Below, in pieces: positions 41,979 through 52,853 of a DNA stretch of 64,000 nt (its first letter is position 1; each line of letters opens with the position of its first letter). The notes beneath the pieces are model-generated. The model was not told the origin of the DNA and did no database searches. It saw nothing but the letters and a program-made list of their open reading frames with translations. This stretch comes from Saprospiraceae bacterium. GTDB taxonomy: Bacteria; Bacteroidota; Bacteroidia; Chitinophagales; Saprospiraceae. The position numbers and the translations under genes are program-made. The DNA is taken from the NCBI GenBank assembly GCA_016719855.1, contig JADJYH010000079.1, positions 62,001 through 126,000 of the forward strand, in the 5' to 3' direction.

Positions 41979-42753
41979 ATGAAGTTAAAGAACAAGGCTC
42001 AAATAGAATCCTGGCTCGAAAAAGGGGAGCTTGATGAGGTCATCAACGAGCTGAAAAAACAGCTCAAGGCCAGCAAAACCGGAAAGGCGCTCTACTCGGA
42101 TGCCCTGGTGCTGTCAGCGCAGTTGAAGAAAATCAACACCGACAAAATCCAGCGGGTGTTGTCCTACGAGCAGGAGAGCCTGACATTGAACAATTATCGC
42201 CGCAGCCTGGTGGATTTTATTGAAATGATTGAACAGCACCAAGGAGAGGAGGAAGAAGCAGCGCCTGTTCCAACACCAAAAAAAGAAGAAAAAAAGGAGG
42301 AGCGTAAACGAGGCTTTGCTTGGTGGCTGGTGTTGCTGCCGCTATTGGTTGGGGGCATTTGGTTTGTTTTTTTCAAAAAACCTGCGCTCCGCCCGATTGT
42401 CAGGATATGCACGCTGACGCAGATGGCCAACGGCCATTGCTGCGACCAGGACCTCACCCGGATTACGCTGTACGAGACCAAGAACGTCATCTACATATCC
42501 GCCGTTTTTGAAGGCCTTTCCGACAAAGACCCAGATCATTGAGGGCATCCTGTTCTGGGATAGCGGGGAGTCGTACCCCACCAAGCCAATCAAACTTACG
42601 CTGGACGGTTCAATCGGCGACATCTGTTATTCTTCGATGGTGCTTCCCGTCAACGGCCTCCGTTGGCCGGTCGGCAAGTTCTACCTGAAAATTTTGGTCA
42701 ATGGCCAGCCAGTCGCCGAAAAACCCTTCGAGTTGATAGGCGACAATTATTGA
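41979..42753 (+). CDS. Membrane protein with N-terminal EAD11-like effector-associated domain (frameshifted)
   Basis: The first ~90 residues (KAQIESWLEKGELDEVINEL, SDALVLSAQLKKINTDKIQR, NNYRRSLVDFIEMIE) follow the pattern of effector-associated domain 11: a helix with L..G...eA...L, then a 'LSARYN'-like helix and a closing RiN.AL.e.-like helix. A Pro/Glu/Lys linker and one membrane helix (FAWWLVLLPLLVGGIWFVFF) follow, then an extracytoplasmic beta domain. A shift near 42,530 joins the two halves. EAD domains are adaptors in CHAT-, caspase- or STAND-based conflict systems (established for the families). Its location between glycosidase genes is odd. Assignment by pattern only. Confidence 0.55.
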
Positions 42754-42771
42754 TTTCTTATCATAAAAACT

Positions 42772-44112
42772 ATGCGAACCTTCCTTCCGTCCCTCTTTGT
42801 CCTTTTGCTTTTTTCCGCTTGCGCAAACAAGACAACACCCGTTGCCGAAGGCAAAAAAAAAGTACAACTCACGGATGACGAGCTGTTTGCGCTCGTTCAA
42901 AAACAAACCTTCCAGTATTTTTACGAAGGGGCCGAGCCAAATTCCAAGCTGGCCTGTGAACGCATCCACCTAGATGGTGTGTACCCCGACAACGACCAAC
43001 ACGTCGTCACCACGGGCGGTTCGGGATTCGGGGTGATGGCCATTTTGGTCGGCATTGAGCGGGGCTTCATCACCCGGCTGCAAGGCTTCGAACACCTGAA
43101 CCATGCGGTAAACTGGCTCGAAAAAGCTGACCGCTTCCACGGCGTCTGGCCGCACTGGCTCGATGGCCGCACCGGCAAAACCGTTCCATTCGGCCAGCAG
43201 GACGACGGCGGCGACCTCGTCGAGACGAGCTTTCTCGTGCAGGGTCTGCTCTGCGTCCGGCAGTATTTCAAGGATGGAAATGCGGAGGAAAAGGCGCTTG
43301 CCGCCAAGATTGACAAGCTCTGGAAGGAAGTGGAGTGGGACTGGCACCGTGGCCCGGACAAGGAAAATGTGCTGTTCTGGCACTGGTCGCCCAAGTACGC
43401 CTGGAAGATAAACTTTCGCATACGGGGCTGGAACGAGTGCCTCATCACTTATGTGCTGGCTGGCTGCTCGCCGACGCATGGCACGCCCGCCACCGTTTAC
43501 CACGAAGGCTGGGCAGAGGGCGGCAAAATCGTTGGCGGCCCGACGGCATACGGCCACAAGCTCGCCCTCCGGCATCAAGGTCGGACCGTGTCTGGTGGCC
43601 CGCTGTTCTGGTCGCACTACTCGTTCCTCGGCCTCGACCCCCGCAAGTTGAAGGACCGCTACGCCGACTACTGGGAGCACAACGTCAACCACACGCTCAT
43701 CAACTACGACCACTGCGTAAAAAACCCACACAATTACGCTGGTTACGGCCCCAACTGTTGGGGCTTGACTGCCAGCTATTCCACGAGGTTTTACGCCGCC
43801 CACTGCCCAGAGGAAGACCTCGGCGTCATTTCCCCGACGGCTGCGCTGTCGTCTTTTCCCTACACCCCGAAGGAGAGCATGGCGGCCATGCGCCATTTTC
43901 ACGATGACTTGGGCGATGACCTTTTTGGCAAGTACGGCTTCTATGATGCTTTCAGCCAGCACGTGGACTGGTTCCCGCAACGCTACCTTGCCATAGACCA
44001 GGGACCTATCGTGGTGATGATGGAAAACCAACGGACGGGGCTGCTGTGGCGGTTGTTCATGTCGTGCCCAGAGGTGCAGGAGGGGTTGGGGAAGATGGGG
44101 ATTTCTGTTTGA
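42772..44112 (+). CDS. GH144-type (glycoamylase domain) lipoprotein, probable endo-beta-1,2-glucanase
   Basis: Intact 446-residue lipoprotein (LFVLLLFSACANKTTP). It matches the PF10091 'glycoamylase' pattern used by Bacteroidota endo-beta-1,2-glucanases: LVQKQTFQYFYEGAEPNS, VTTGGSGFGVMAILVGIERG, DGGDLVETSFLVQGLL, RGWNECLITYVLAGCSPTHG, SHYSFLGLDP and a C-terminal GPIVVMMENQRTGLLWRLFM. The fold is an (alpha/alpha)6 barrel. It lies 18 bases after the EAD-like membrane protein gene. Another beta-glucan specificity is possible. Confidence 0.82.
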   Translation: MRTFLPSLFVLLLFSACANKTTPVAEGKKKVQLTDDELFALVQKQTFQYFYEGAEPNSKLACERIHLDGVYPDNDQHVVTTGGSGFGVMAILVGIERGFITRLQGFEHLNHAVNWLEKADRFHGVWPHWLDGRTGKTVPFGQQDDGGDLVETSFLVQGLLCVRQYFKDGNAEEKALAAKIDKLWKEVEWDWHRGPDKENVLFWHWSPKYAWKINFRIRGWNECLITYVLAGCSPTHGTPATVYHEGWAEGGKIVGGPTAYGHKLALRHQGRTVSGGPLFWSHYSFLGLDPRKLKDRYADYWEHNVNHTLINYDHCVKNPHNYAGYGPNCWGLTASYSTRFYAAHCPEEDLGVISPTAALSSFPYTPKESMAAMRHFHDDLGDDLFGKYGFYDAFSQHVDWFPQRYLAIDQGPIVVMMENQRTGLLWRLFMSCPEVQEGLGKMGISV

Positions 44113-44347
44113 ATAGAGGGACCGGCCTGAAAATCGGCAACACAGGATTCGCGGCACTGCCGTTTTCAGTGATTCCTATCTCCCTTACTGCCAAGTTTTG
44201 TATTGTTGTTTTGGATGGCCGCACACCTATTAGAAGATGCCTACCTATTACTATTGAGGGACACTGATGAACCGACAGGAAGGGTTAGACTTACCGTTTA
44301 GAATTGGAAGGTCTTCGCCGTCATCCTAAACCCTACGAATCCAGACA
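44113..44347. other. Intergenic region, nothing recognised
   Basis: About 235 bases after the GH144 gene without a recognisable gene, hairpin or repeat. Confidence 0.4.
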
Positions 44348-44544
44348 ATGACCATTCAAGATTTTCTGGCAAGATTAAACACCATCAAAAGGGCACCTGG
44401 AACGAAGGGAAGGCCCCACACAAGCCTGTCTTGCTGCTGGCATTGGCCGATTGGTTCGACTACGGCCTGGGCTCTGCCCAAACCTACACCGCCTTCGATG
44501 CGGGCCTGATTTCGTTGACGGAGCCATATACTGGTAAAGCCTGA
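44348..44544 (+). pseudogene. Fragment of an HNH/ScoMcrA-like restriction endonuclease N-terminus
   Basis: ATG at 44348 gives MTIQDFLARLNTIK, and after one shift near 44,390 the frame reads GTWNEGKAPHKPVLLLALAD and then SAQTYTAFDAGLISL before a stop at 44542. (K/R)APHKP(V/L)LLLA is the N-terminal motif of type IV-like HNH endonucleases that sense modified DNA (family knowledge). The remainder of that ~300-residue protein, including the HNH core, is not seen. It marks the left edge of the AT-rich island. Confidence 0.45.
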
Positions 44545-44682
44545 GCTGAAAGAAGCCAAATCCGACTATCCTCGAAAAGCTAGATGGGAGGAGGATTCGG
44601 CTGCCGAAGGAGGAGCGGTTTTGGCCAGGAGGAGTGGGTGAGGTGGCAAAGGAGGAAGTGAATCAAAATTTAAAACCTTACA

Positions 44683-47582
44683 ATGAAATACGAAGTTAAA
44701 ATCATCTTATACCCTGAATTGCACGCATTTTTCGAAAATTTAGTGCGCCCAATTTTCGAAAATGAGGGTTATAAAATTGAAATGAATGTAAATTTTACAG
44801 GTCTTGAAATAGATCTATTTGGAAAACATAAGAATAGAGATGAAAAATTATTGGTAGAATAAGGCAAAGGACAAAGTCAACTCTGATGAAATAAAGAAAT
44901 TTTATTACAATTTATTAGTCAGTAAGAAAGCTGATTATGGGTATTTTTTATATACTCATGAATTAGACCATCAAGCAGCGGGACTGAAGGATGAACATGA
45001 AGTGCGGGATAAAAAAAATTCAACCTTTTTTGGCCCAGATAAAATAATTAACGCTCTTGTTGATATTAATAAAATCAGCTACTTTAAACTTGTCAATCCA
45101 AGTGAAAATATAACCGAAAAGCTAATTTTGGCATATACGTATTTTGGTAATTATTATATTGCAATAAGCCATTCTGGTACTGAACAAAAAGTATTTCATG
45201 TTTTTGATGCAAAGGCCTTACGTAGTATTGAAGAAAAAGATGAGGCGAATGGTGTAAAAATTATAAGCTCATTAATAAAAGAGATAGTTGAAGTTGAGAG
45301 CTATAAACATCTTGCTATCCCTACAATAAATTCTCATGCTAATTCTCATTCTAAAAAACCATACTTGAACTTTTTGGAATTCGGTATTATTTGAAAGCAA
45401 ACCATCCTCTTTTCCCACTCAAGCTGATATTGTTTTATTAGATGACTTGTTTGTAATTCCGAATTTATCACCTTTCGATATTAAGACTAAAATAGGAATA
45501 GATTTGAAAAAGTAGTTTCATTAAATAATGTGTTTAGTTCTGAAGATGCGACAAATAAAGTCGCATTAATAGGTGGAAGTGTTTCGGGGAAATCTACATG
45601 TTGCAAGTATATTATCAAAGATGCGTTTAATAAAAACTTCTTTCCCATTTTACTCAAAGGAAATGAAATAAACGGTGCTGTTAGAATTGAAGCAATTCAT
45701 TCTAAACTTGAACAGGCTTATTTAAGACAGTTTGACACGAACATTCCTTTTGAGGATATTGACAAAAATCATATATACGTCATAATTGACGATTTTCATT
45801 TGCTTTTAGGGGCAAAAAACAATATTATTAATAGATTTTTAAAAAATTTAGAAAATGTATATTGTAATATTATAATTACTGGAGACGAAAGCGCTTTGTT
45901 CAGAAGTAGCTTTAAAGACAAAAGTGATAGGCTCAATATTTTTGATTATTTCACAATATTCAGGATTTTGGAATTAGGGCCTAAGCTTCGATATGAACTT
46001 ATAGAAAATTGGTATAAAATAGGCATTATATCCACTAATTATATCGATAAAATTGATCATTATTTCAAAACAGATTAAGCATTAAAGCATGTGAATATTA
46101 TAATAAGTCGAAACTATGCACCTTCTTATCCATTTTACATTCTTGCTGCCCTTCAAGCACTTGAAACTGGTAATTCTGAAAGTACCAATTACTCTATATA
46201 TGGATTCTACTATGAACTTTTGATTAAAACGGCAATTGGGAGAACCATTAAGGATAAAAGAGAATATAGTCTTTACATTAATTACTTATCTAATTTTGCG
46301 TATTACTTGTTCGAGCAATCTGAAAAAGAAATCAGTAGAAGTGAATTTAGTGACTTTCATTCTTCATTTTGCAAAAAAATCGATTATGCATTTTCACACG
46401 TTGATGCCTTAATGATACTTGATGAATCAAAATATTGACAGTCAATAGTAGCGATATAAGATTTCGTGAAAAATATGTATACTATTATTTCTTCAAATTT
46501 TCTATCTAGCCGCTTTGTCCAAAGGAAAGCAATTCCTTCATTAAAAGAAATCAAGCCAAAGAAGTAAATCAGTGCTAATCCACAGAGTTTATAGAAGTGA
46601 GTATGCAAATATTGTAATGTTCTTAACGCATCTTTCTAAAGATTCCTATATAATGGACACCTTAATGGGGGCTGCAAAACGTATTTTCGAAGAATACATT
46701 CCCACAAAATTGGATGATGATGTATTTAAAATCAATGAAATGATTAAAGCTTTACCAGAACAAGTTATTGAAGAATTCGAGGTCGAGCAAAAAAGGGAGG
46801 AAGAATTAGATGCAAAAGAACAAAGTGAAATTGAAGCAGAATCTGAACTAGAGCTGGAAGAGTTGGAGGACACCAACGCTTCTTTAGATGAAGATATAAG
46901 CGCAATTGATTATTTTGCAAAAATCAATTTAGCATTCAAAACTTTAGATTTACTAGGTCAGCTAGCTAAAGCCTATTGGGGTGAACTGGATGCCAACGAG
47001 AAGAGTGAGATAGTTTTAGAGACTTACAATCTTGGATTGAGAACATTAAATTCATTTTTAAACCTTCTTCAAAATAGTTCAAGGGAAATAGTAGATCACG
47101 TTTTAAAATTGGTCGAAGAAAAACACATTAAAGATAGGCATACTCTTAAAAAAACAGTAGAAGCAGATGTGATGAATTTTATATTTAACACTTCTTTCCT
47201 TACTGTTTGGGGTGTGACTAAAAGAATTTCCAATGCAGTTGGAACTGATAAACTTAAAAAAACTTATTCAAACATTTTAAATGAACATCCTTTTGTTTCT
47301 TATAAATTAATAAACCTTTCAATCGATCTTGACCATAATACAAGAATACCATTTGAGGAAGTGAAGCAGTACAGCTCAGATTTCAATAAAAATAATTTGG
47401 CGAAGGTTGTTTTGCAAAATTTGATTATAAACCACCTTTACTTATTTGAAACAGGTTTTAGAGAAAAGCAGAAAATATGTTCTATACTTGGCATTAAAAT
47501 TCATGACCAGAGACTTATTGACAATATGTCTCAAAGGAAAAGCAAACCAATAAAATCAAAAACAAATAACTGTTTGAATTGA
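44683..47582 (+). CDS. PD-(D/E)XK nuclease fused to STAND NTPase, putative anti-phage protein (frameshifted)
   Basis: About 965 residues of AT-rich coding. N-terminal nuclease domain: YKIEMNVNFTGLEIDLFGKH followed, across a shift near 44,866, by LLVECKAKDKVNSDEI; the D and ExK residues are the PD-(D/E)XK catalytic set. The NTPase domain has Walker A (GGSVSGKST, near 45,570-45,600), Walker B (IYVIIDDFHLL) and sensor IIITGD, then FRILELGP and FREKYVYYYF, typical of STAND ATPases with winged helix. The C-terminal part is helical with a strongly acidic stretch (EAESELELEELE). Disruptions: shifts near 44,866, 45,395, 45,515, 46,440 and 46,490, and an in-frame TAA near 46,076. The architecture resembles nuclease-STAND defence proteins of the Avs type (inference). 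Confidence 0.7.
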
Positions 47583-47639
47583 GTTTATTAATACATGTAA
47601 ACTTGCTTAATGCCCTGCTGGCACACTATCTGTCATTTC

Positions 47640-47860
47640 CCATCAAAGAACGACAACGCTCGTGACGAGCTATGCTCGTTGGCGGTTTTTGGTTGCGGCC
47701 TCTGGCCGCAGTGAACTGTTACGCATGACCTACGCACTGCGGCCAGAGGCCGCAACCTTGACCCGTTTGATAGCACAGCTATCAACGAGCAGTGCCGTGT
47801 TTCAATAGAAGGGCAGGTGGTACGCCAGCGGGGCTAAAATTTGGGAAAGCAAAGTTAAAA
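47640..47860. repeat. Intergenic palindromic repeat, copy 1
   Basis: Contains TTGCGGCCTCTGGCCGCAGT with its complement ACTGCGGCCAGAGGCCGCAA, then GATAGCACAGCTATCAACGA, GCAGTGCCG and GTACGCCAGCGGGG. The same string of elements is present in reverse orientation at 50204-50345. It lies between two convergent STAND genes. Confidence 0.75.
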
Positions 47861-47960
47861 CGAATTTTATAAGCCCTCCTACTTCAACAGCACCCTTCAC
47901 TGCTTTCCATCAAGCTAGGCCATGTTTACAAATAATTTTACAAGGATGGCAAGTTCCCAA

Positions 47961-50150
47961 TTATACATACATCGTTCTTTCATTCTTTTTTTTCATAAAA
48001 TCGGTAAACCCTTTACTTCCAACCATTTTTGCTAATGTAGGACCTAAATGCTTTTCTTCAATAGGAGCTTTATAATTATCTTCAAATATAATATCAATTC
48101 CAAGGCATTTAGCGTATTCAATTACATGAACTCTGCACTACTTTCGATAATACGCTTTTTATGCCTTGTCAAAAAATAAGATACTTGTTCTTTATGATGC
48201 TCAATAAGGTATAATAGTACTCCTAAAAGAGAGTATCGTGTGTAAGGAATACGATTCCGAAATAGCATTGTCTCAGGTAATTTAATTGCTATTTCGTGAA
48301 ACCCAAGTTTACATAAGCCCACTAAAATTGCTGTTATATCCAAATCAAACAAAAAGTCATGCATTTTCTGGATTTGCCATAATTCAAACTTTAACCAAAA
48401 AAGCAAATTTTGTTTAACTATTTCCATTTGCATTTCATTTAATCTCCACAATGATTGAACACTGAATTAATACAACAAGCCCTTGCCCAGCTATCATAGT
48501 TCATTCGACCTTCCCAAATTGTATCGCCCAAAATTCTACTAGGTGGAAGTGCTGACATTGCTTGTCCAATAGATATCAAAATTGCACAATCAGCTTTTTC
48601 ATTAAAAATAGGACTAAAATGTTTTGCCAGCCATTCTGACCTTATATCATCACAATTTGATACTGAAATTATTTGTGAAATTGAGTTCATGTGGTTTGAA
48701 ATAACCGCATTGAAATTTGAAAGATCTCTAGTATCTCGCCATCTTTCAAACTCACTTTTTAATTTAACCATCAATACATCCATTTTTGTTGCAATGTCGT
48801 AATCAATATTATCTATTTGGCTTTCCTCTAAAAATTGAGATATCTTTGCTTTGAATAAGAATTTTCGTGCCTATTTTCAAACATTACATTTTTATGAGTT
48901 CATGAACTTGTACAATTTTGCTCCTTATTATTATGAGAAAGAGTGGAAATTTGAAGAAATCCTTTTTTCTTGAATTTTTTTATACTGTTAATTACCAAAA
49001 ATTTATCTTCATTCATTACAAAAATTAAGGAATTTGGACTCATCCCAAGAATAGGGACATTTGAAAGAATAAGTAGAATCTGTTTTTCAATATTTTCAAT
49101 ATAATGTGATTTAAGCCAAAGGTTTATTACCTTTTGTGCAATAGCAAACGTAGAATCAACAGTCTTACTTCAGGTTTAATAATTCATTAGGTAAAATTAT
49201 CTCAAAATCATTTTCAATTTCAGCTTCAGTTTCTTTCACAACTATATCTTTAACTAATTGACATAATATTGGAAGTGCACAAAAAGTCAAAGATATTTGT
49301 TGCAAGGTTTCATTCGATACAAATTTCGCTTTAATTGAGTTTCGCATAAATTCATAAGCCTCCGATTGACTAAAGCCATTTATACCAATTTTAATTAGCT
49401 TGTTTCCTGATATTTCGGAATGAGTGCATATGAATCTAGCTGCTTTTTCTTCACACGTTGTTATTAAAGCGAAGTGGTTAATTTTATTACATAATTCTTT
49501 ATCTTTTATCAAGCGGCTATTAGAGGAAATATTGTCATATACAATTAAACAATCTGGAAAGGATTTAATTCAGGATAATCATTAATCAAAGAACAATTCA
49601 CCCAATAATACTGCCAATTTGGCAATCCCTTGTTTTTATAATAATAATTCGCAACTGAAGTTTTACCTGAGCCACTTGGTCCAAATAACAGTATTATTCC
49701 TCCATTATTTTTATTCTCCGTTATATAATTGTCTAATTGCCTGATTGTTTCATTCGGGACTATAAAATTATCTGGAATTGGAATATTATTTTCATACTTT
49801 AATATAAAATCTTTATTGATAATGTCTAATAATTCAATCATAGAATTGCTTAACTGATTTTCTTTCATCGATATATTGTTGGGATCGCTTAACTGATTGA
49901 TTCGTTCATATGTAATTTCTCTATGCTTATTTTTCAAAAGTGATACACTATTACAAATTGAATTGTCTTTGACGTTAAGGGTCTCGATTATAATAAATAA
50001 ATCATCATATCTATTGCTTTCAATGCACTCTTTGAAGCAGAAGAATCTGCTTATTGAAAATTGGTTGCATCTTATATTATTTAAATTACTTCTTGCAAAA
50101 GTAATCTTATAGTTGAAGAATCCAAATAAAAAATTCTCCTGATGGCACAA
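47961..50150 (-). CDS. STAND-type NTPase, AT-rich (frameshifted, 5' end uncertain)
   Basis: About 725 residues read leftward. An unassigned N-terminal part (about 50,150-49,800; KECIESNRYDDLFIIIETLN) is followed by an NTPase with Walker A (GIILLFGPSGSGKTSVANYY), and, across a shift near 49,550, Walker B (CLIVYDNISS) and sensor FALITTC, then LIKIGINGFSQSEAYEFM, a winged-helix part (INLWLKSHYIENIEKQILLI) and a helical C-terminus ending FTDFMKKKNERTMYV at 47961. Shifts also occur near 49,165, 48,850, 48,445 and 48,125. No good ATG opens the N-terminal frame, so an upstream effector domain may be lost or frame-shifted. It faces the nuclease-STAND gene and probably belongs to the same island. Confidence 0.65.
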
Positions 50151-50203
50151 GATTCCCGTTGCCCCAAGTTTTCCCTACAACCCCACCCACCACCTCTCTA
50201 ATT

Positions 50204-50345
50204 TCCAATTAAGCACTTGCCCAAACCACCGCCCCGCTGGTGCACTACCTATCAATCAATGAACGGCACTGCTCGTTGATAGCTGTGCTATCACACGGGC
50301 TTTGGTAGCGGCCTATGGCCGCCGTGCGTAGGCCATTTGGCAACA
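50204..50345. repeat. Intergenic palindromic repeat, copy 2 (inverted)
   Basis: CCCCGCTGGTGCACTACC, CGGCACTGCTCGTTGATAGC, TGTGCTATC and GCGGCCTATGGCCGC follow in the reverse-complement order of the copy at 47640-47860. The two copies bracket the leftward STAND gene. Confidence 0.75.
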
Positions 50346-50418
50346 GGTTCGCTTGCCCCCAACCAACACATTCCAAAAATCTTCTATCTTCGTCACTCAA
50401 ACACCAAATTGAAAGCAC

Positions 50419-51835
50419 ATGAAACCACCCATCATCTATTGCATCGAGGAATACGAGTATTACAACCCTTATGGAACCAGCCATGCGGCGACCAACGACC
50501 AAATCCATTTCTTGGTCCTACTCTACTGCCGGGAGGGCACGGTACAGCTCGATTACAGCGTGTCCGAGCTGATGAAAGTTTATAAGAAGCACGAACCCAG
50601 GCTGTACCGTTATTTACAGAACCTTTTGGCCGATATAGAAGAATTCTACAGCAGCCCAACCCTGCTCATCCGGGAGCTGGAGCGGGAGGGCTTCGATTTT
50701 TTTCGAGGTTGTTGGTTGCTTTTTTTTTGACCACGAAGACATGGAGCGCATCGCCAATTGGATAAAAAATCATGGAAAAAACAAGGGAATAAGGACCGCA
50801 CAGGAAATCCAAAAATCCATGACCTCGGACGATTACGCCATGCAATATGGTGAGTTTCTGAGCCTAAGAATGAGGTTGACCCGCAAGGTGTACGAGGCCC
50901 TGAAGGAGCTTGCGCTGGATTACCTGCCTACTTTCAACCTGTTGGAAACGAACCTGGTGCGCAGTTTCAACACCTGTATGAACAACTATGCCCATGGTGA
51001 TGGTAGATATGGCGGTGTCGAAATGGGAGAAGCTGGACATTCAGGAGTATTACGAGCGGGAGAAGGACGGCGGACCAACTGTCCACCTTGGAGGGCCGCC
51101 AGTTTTATTTGAACTACCGCAAAGACCACCCGGTGAAAGGTTGCGAGGATAGCCCTATTTTTTGCGTGGAGATGATGGATATTTTGGAAGAATGGGAGTC
51201 GAGGGGCTGGAACAGGGTAAGGGTCTGGTACAAGCTGACCTGCGCCGAGGGAGAAATGTACGATGAAATTGATTTTGAATACCTGATACAGGAGGCCCTG
51301 CTGTACTTTCCGGACATTTATGACGATGCCATGAAATCCTTCCACGCATCCAGTTCGCCAAGGCCAAGGCACCCGGCCATGCTGCATGGGCTTCAGCGAA
51401 TGGGACACGACCTTACGCCCGTGCTGGCATCGTACTTGGCCAGCAGAGAAAAATTTCCTGCCCCATTTAAAGGAGGAAATGCGCCTCAGAAGGCGTTTCC
51501 CCGACGACAATCAACACTCCTACGAGGAAAAAAGGAAGTGGGAGGAGGATATCAGGGACCCACTATATGTGGAGGAGTTCCGGATCGTCAACTTCCTGCG
51601 TGATGGCTTGGTGAGCGAAGGTATGGCGGTCATCCTGCGGGCACTGCCGGAGTTCCTTATCCGTGTCCCCAAATCCTATTTGCACTATATGGAGGACTGG
51701 TTGTTCAACACGTATATTGACCCCCTCAACGACCTCAACGACGAGTTGAAAATGGCCTTTGAATTGAGGCGGGGTATAAACGGAAGGATTGAAAAACCCG
51801 TTGTGCCATGTGTTCACGCTTTTTCAAAAGCTTAG
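50419..51835 (+). CDS. Unrecognised helical protein (frameshifted)
   Basis: Starts MKPPIIYCIEEYEYYNPYGT and continues through shifts near 50,710, 50,990 and 51,340-51,390 to a stop at 51835, about 470 residues. The composition is mostly alpha-helical and charged (LMKVYKKHEPRLYRYLQNLL, TRKVYEALKELALDYLP, WEEDIRDPLYVEEFRIVNFL). No signal peptide, membrane segment or known catalytic motif is visible, so it is cytoplasmic. Base composition is back to the GC-richer level of the chromosome. I do not recognise a family. Confidence 0.6.
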
Positions 51836-52557
51836 ACGGTGTTCGATTTTGGGTTTCGAGCGAAAAAGTTGCCAGAATTTTCCCGTTGGGGTTGCCACGC
51901 TTCCCATTCCAAAATCCCCGCATTTACTTGCGTGAATCTTCGATTTCATGCGGACTATTCATGTTCGACCCTTTCAGGGTCTTAATTTTACTTTGTCACT
52001 TTAAGTTTTTGACTACAGGGGCAAAATATTTGTAGCATTTGAATTTATACCCTGTTTTCAGCCCCAGCGGGGCGTAATATTTGTTGATTTGAGGAGGATA
52101 TTTCGCCCCGCTAGGGCTGAAAACAGGGGTTTATGTCTTTTCTACAAATTCAATCGCCCCGCTGGGGCTAAAGTGACAAAGTAGAATTAAGTTAACGATA
52201 TTGCCCTTTAGGGGTCAGGGGCCAACTCCATGCCATCCCAAAATCCATCAAATACGTGACTTAGACATGCCTCTCCAAATATTAAAAATAATTTTATTTT
52301 TTTTTCAATGTTTCAAAATAAAAAAATAAACCCTGGCGTTTCTCCCTCGTTCCGCCGCCAATAACCCGGTAAAAAGAGCGTCGCAACATACCATCAACCA
52401 TCACGTCCGATTAAAAACCGCCCACAAGATGAAAAGGCCCATGGAAGGGCGCAAAAACAATTTTCCAACCTGGCAATTCGCAGATAATCAACGGATTACA
52501 TCAAGAAATCAGCAACTAAAGTTCACTTCGGAAAGGGCAATAACACCGAAAAACGGC
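51836..52557. repeat. Intergenic region with palindromes of the GCCCCGCTGGGGC type
   Basis: CCCTGTTTTCAGCCCCAGCG (52050-52069, arm to 52074) pairs with 52104-52128 over 25 bases with one mismatch. The core CGCCCCGCTGGGGCT returns at 52154-52168. GACCCTTTCAGGGTC is a palindrome at about 51968-51982. One copy of the TTTACTTTGTCACTTTAA motif lies at 51987-52004 and its inverse at 52169-52190. From 52,200 to 52,557 I see no gene. Confidence 0.7.
52169..52190 (-). repeat. Left arm of a perfect 22-bp inverted repeat
   Basis: Starts TAAAGTGACAAAGTAGAATT and is the exact reverse complement of 53807-53828. The two arms enclose the 21-bp repeat tract and one gene. Confidence 0.85.
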
Positions 52558-52797
52558 CCATTCGTCACTACCGTGCGGCCTGACGAGGCTACCGTGTGAC
52601 CGAATTCGGCTACCGTGCAGCCTTCGAGGCTACCGTGCGGCCTTACGAGGCTACCGTGCAGCCTTACGAGGCTACCGTGCGGCCTGACGAGGCTACCGAG
52701 CAGCCATACGAGGCTACCGTGCAGCCATACGAGGCTACCGTGTAACCATACGAGGCTACCATGTGACCTGACGAAGCTACCGTGCGGCCAAATTTTC
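52558..52797. repeat. Eleven 21-bp tandem repeats
   Basis: CTACCG recurs at 52568, 52589, 52610, 52630, 52651, 52672, 52693, 52714, 52735, 52756 and 52777, i.e. 21-bp steps with a single 20-bp step. The consensus is GAGGCTACCGTGCGGCCTTA plus one base. The tract is open in frames of both strands only because 21 is divisible by three; it lies directly upstream of the promoter-like site at 52798. Confidence 0.93.
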
Positions 52798-52826
52798 TTG
52801 CGGAAACAACAATCATCATAAACTTT
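52798..52826 (+). promoter_or_regulatory. Possible Bacteroidota promoter
   Basis: TTG at 52798-52800 is followed after 18 bases by TAAACTTT at 52819-52826, an imperfect match to the Bacteroidota -33 TTG and -7 TAnnTTTG elements. It lies 28 bases before the ATG at 52854. Confidence 0.35.
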
Positions 52827-52853
52827 ATCAAATAATCTTTAAAAAAAATCAAA

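Noticed and set aside
42970..44157. Long minus-strand ORF opposite the GH144 gene
   Set aside because: It is a shadow of the well-supported plus-strand gene, with no family features.
49800..50150. TIR effector domain at the N-terminus of the second STAND protein
   Set aside because: The segment FKECIESNRYDDLFIIIETL recalls a TIR helix-strand, but the catalytic and N-terminal parts cannot be found, so I left it unassigned.
52558..52797. CRISPR array
   Set aside because: Units follow each other directly without unique spacers, and no cas gene is near.
52615..52821. Cys-rich ORF with heptad LPCGLTR repeats
   Set aside because: It is a by-product of the 21-bp repeat, which is open on both strands; no start context or family supports translation.
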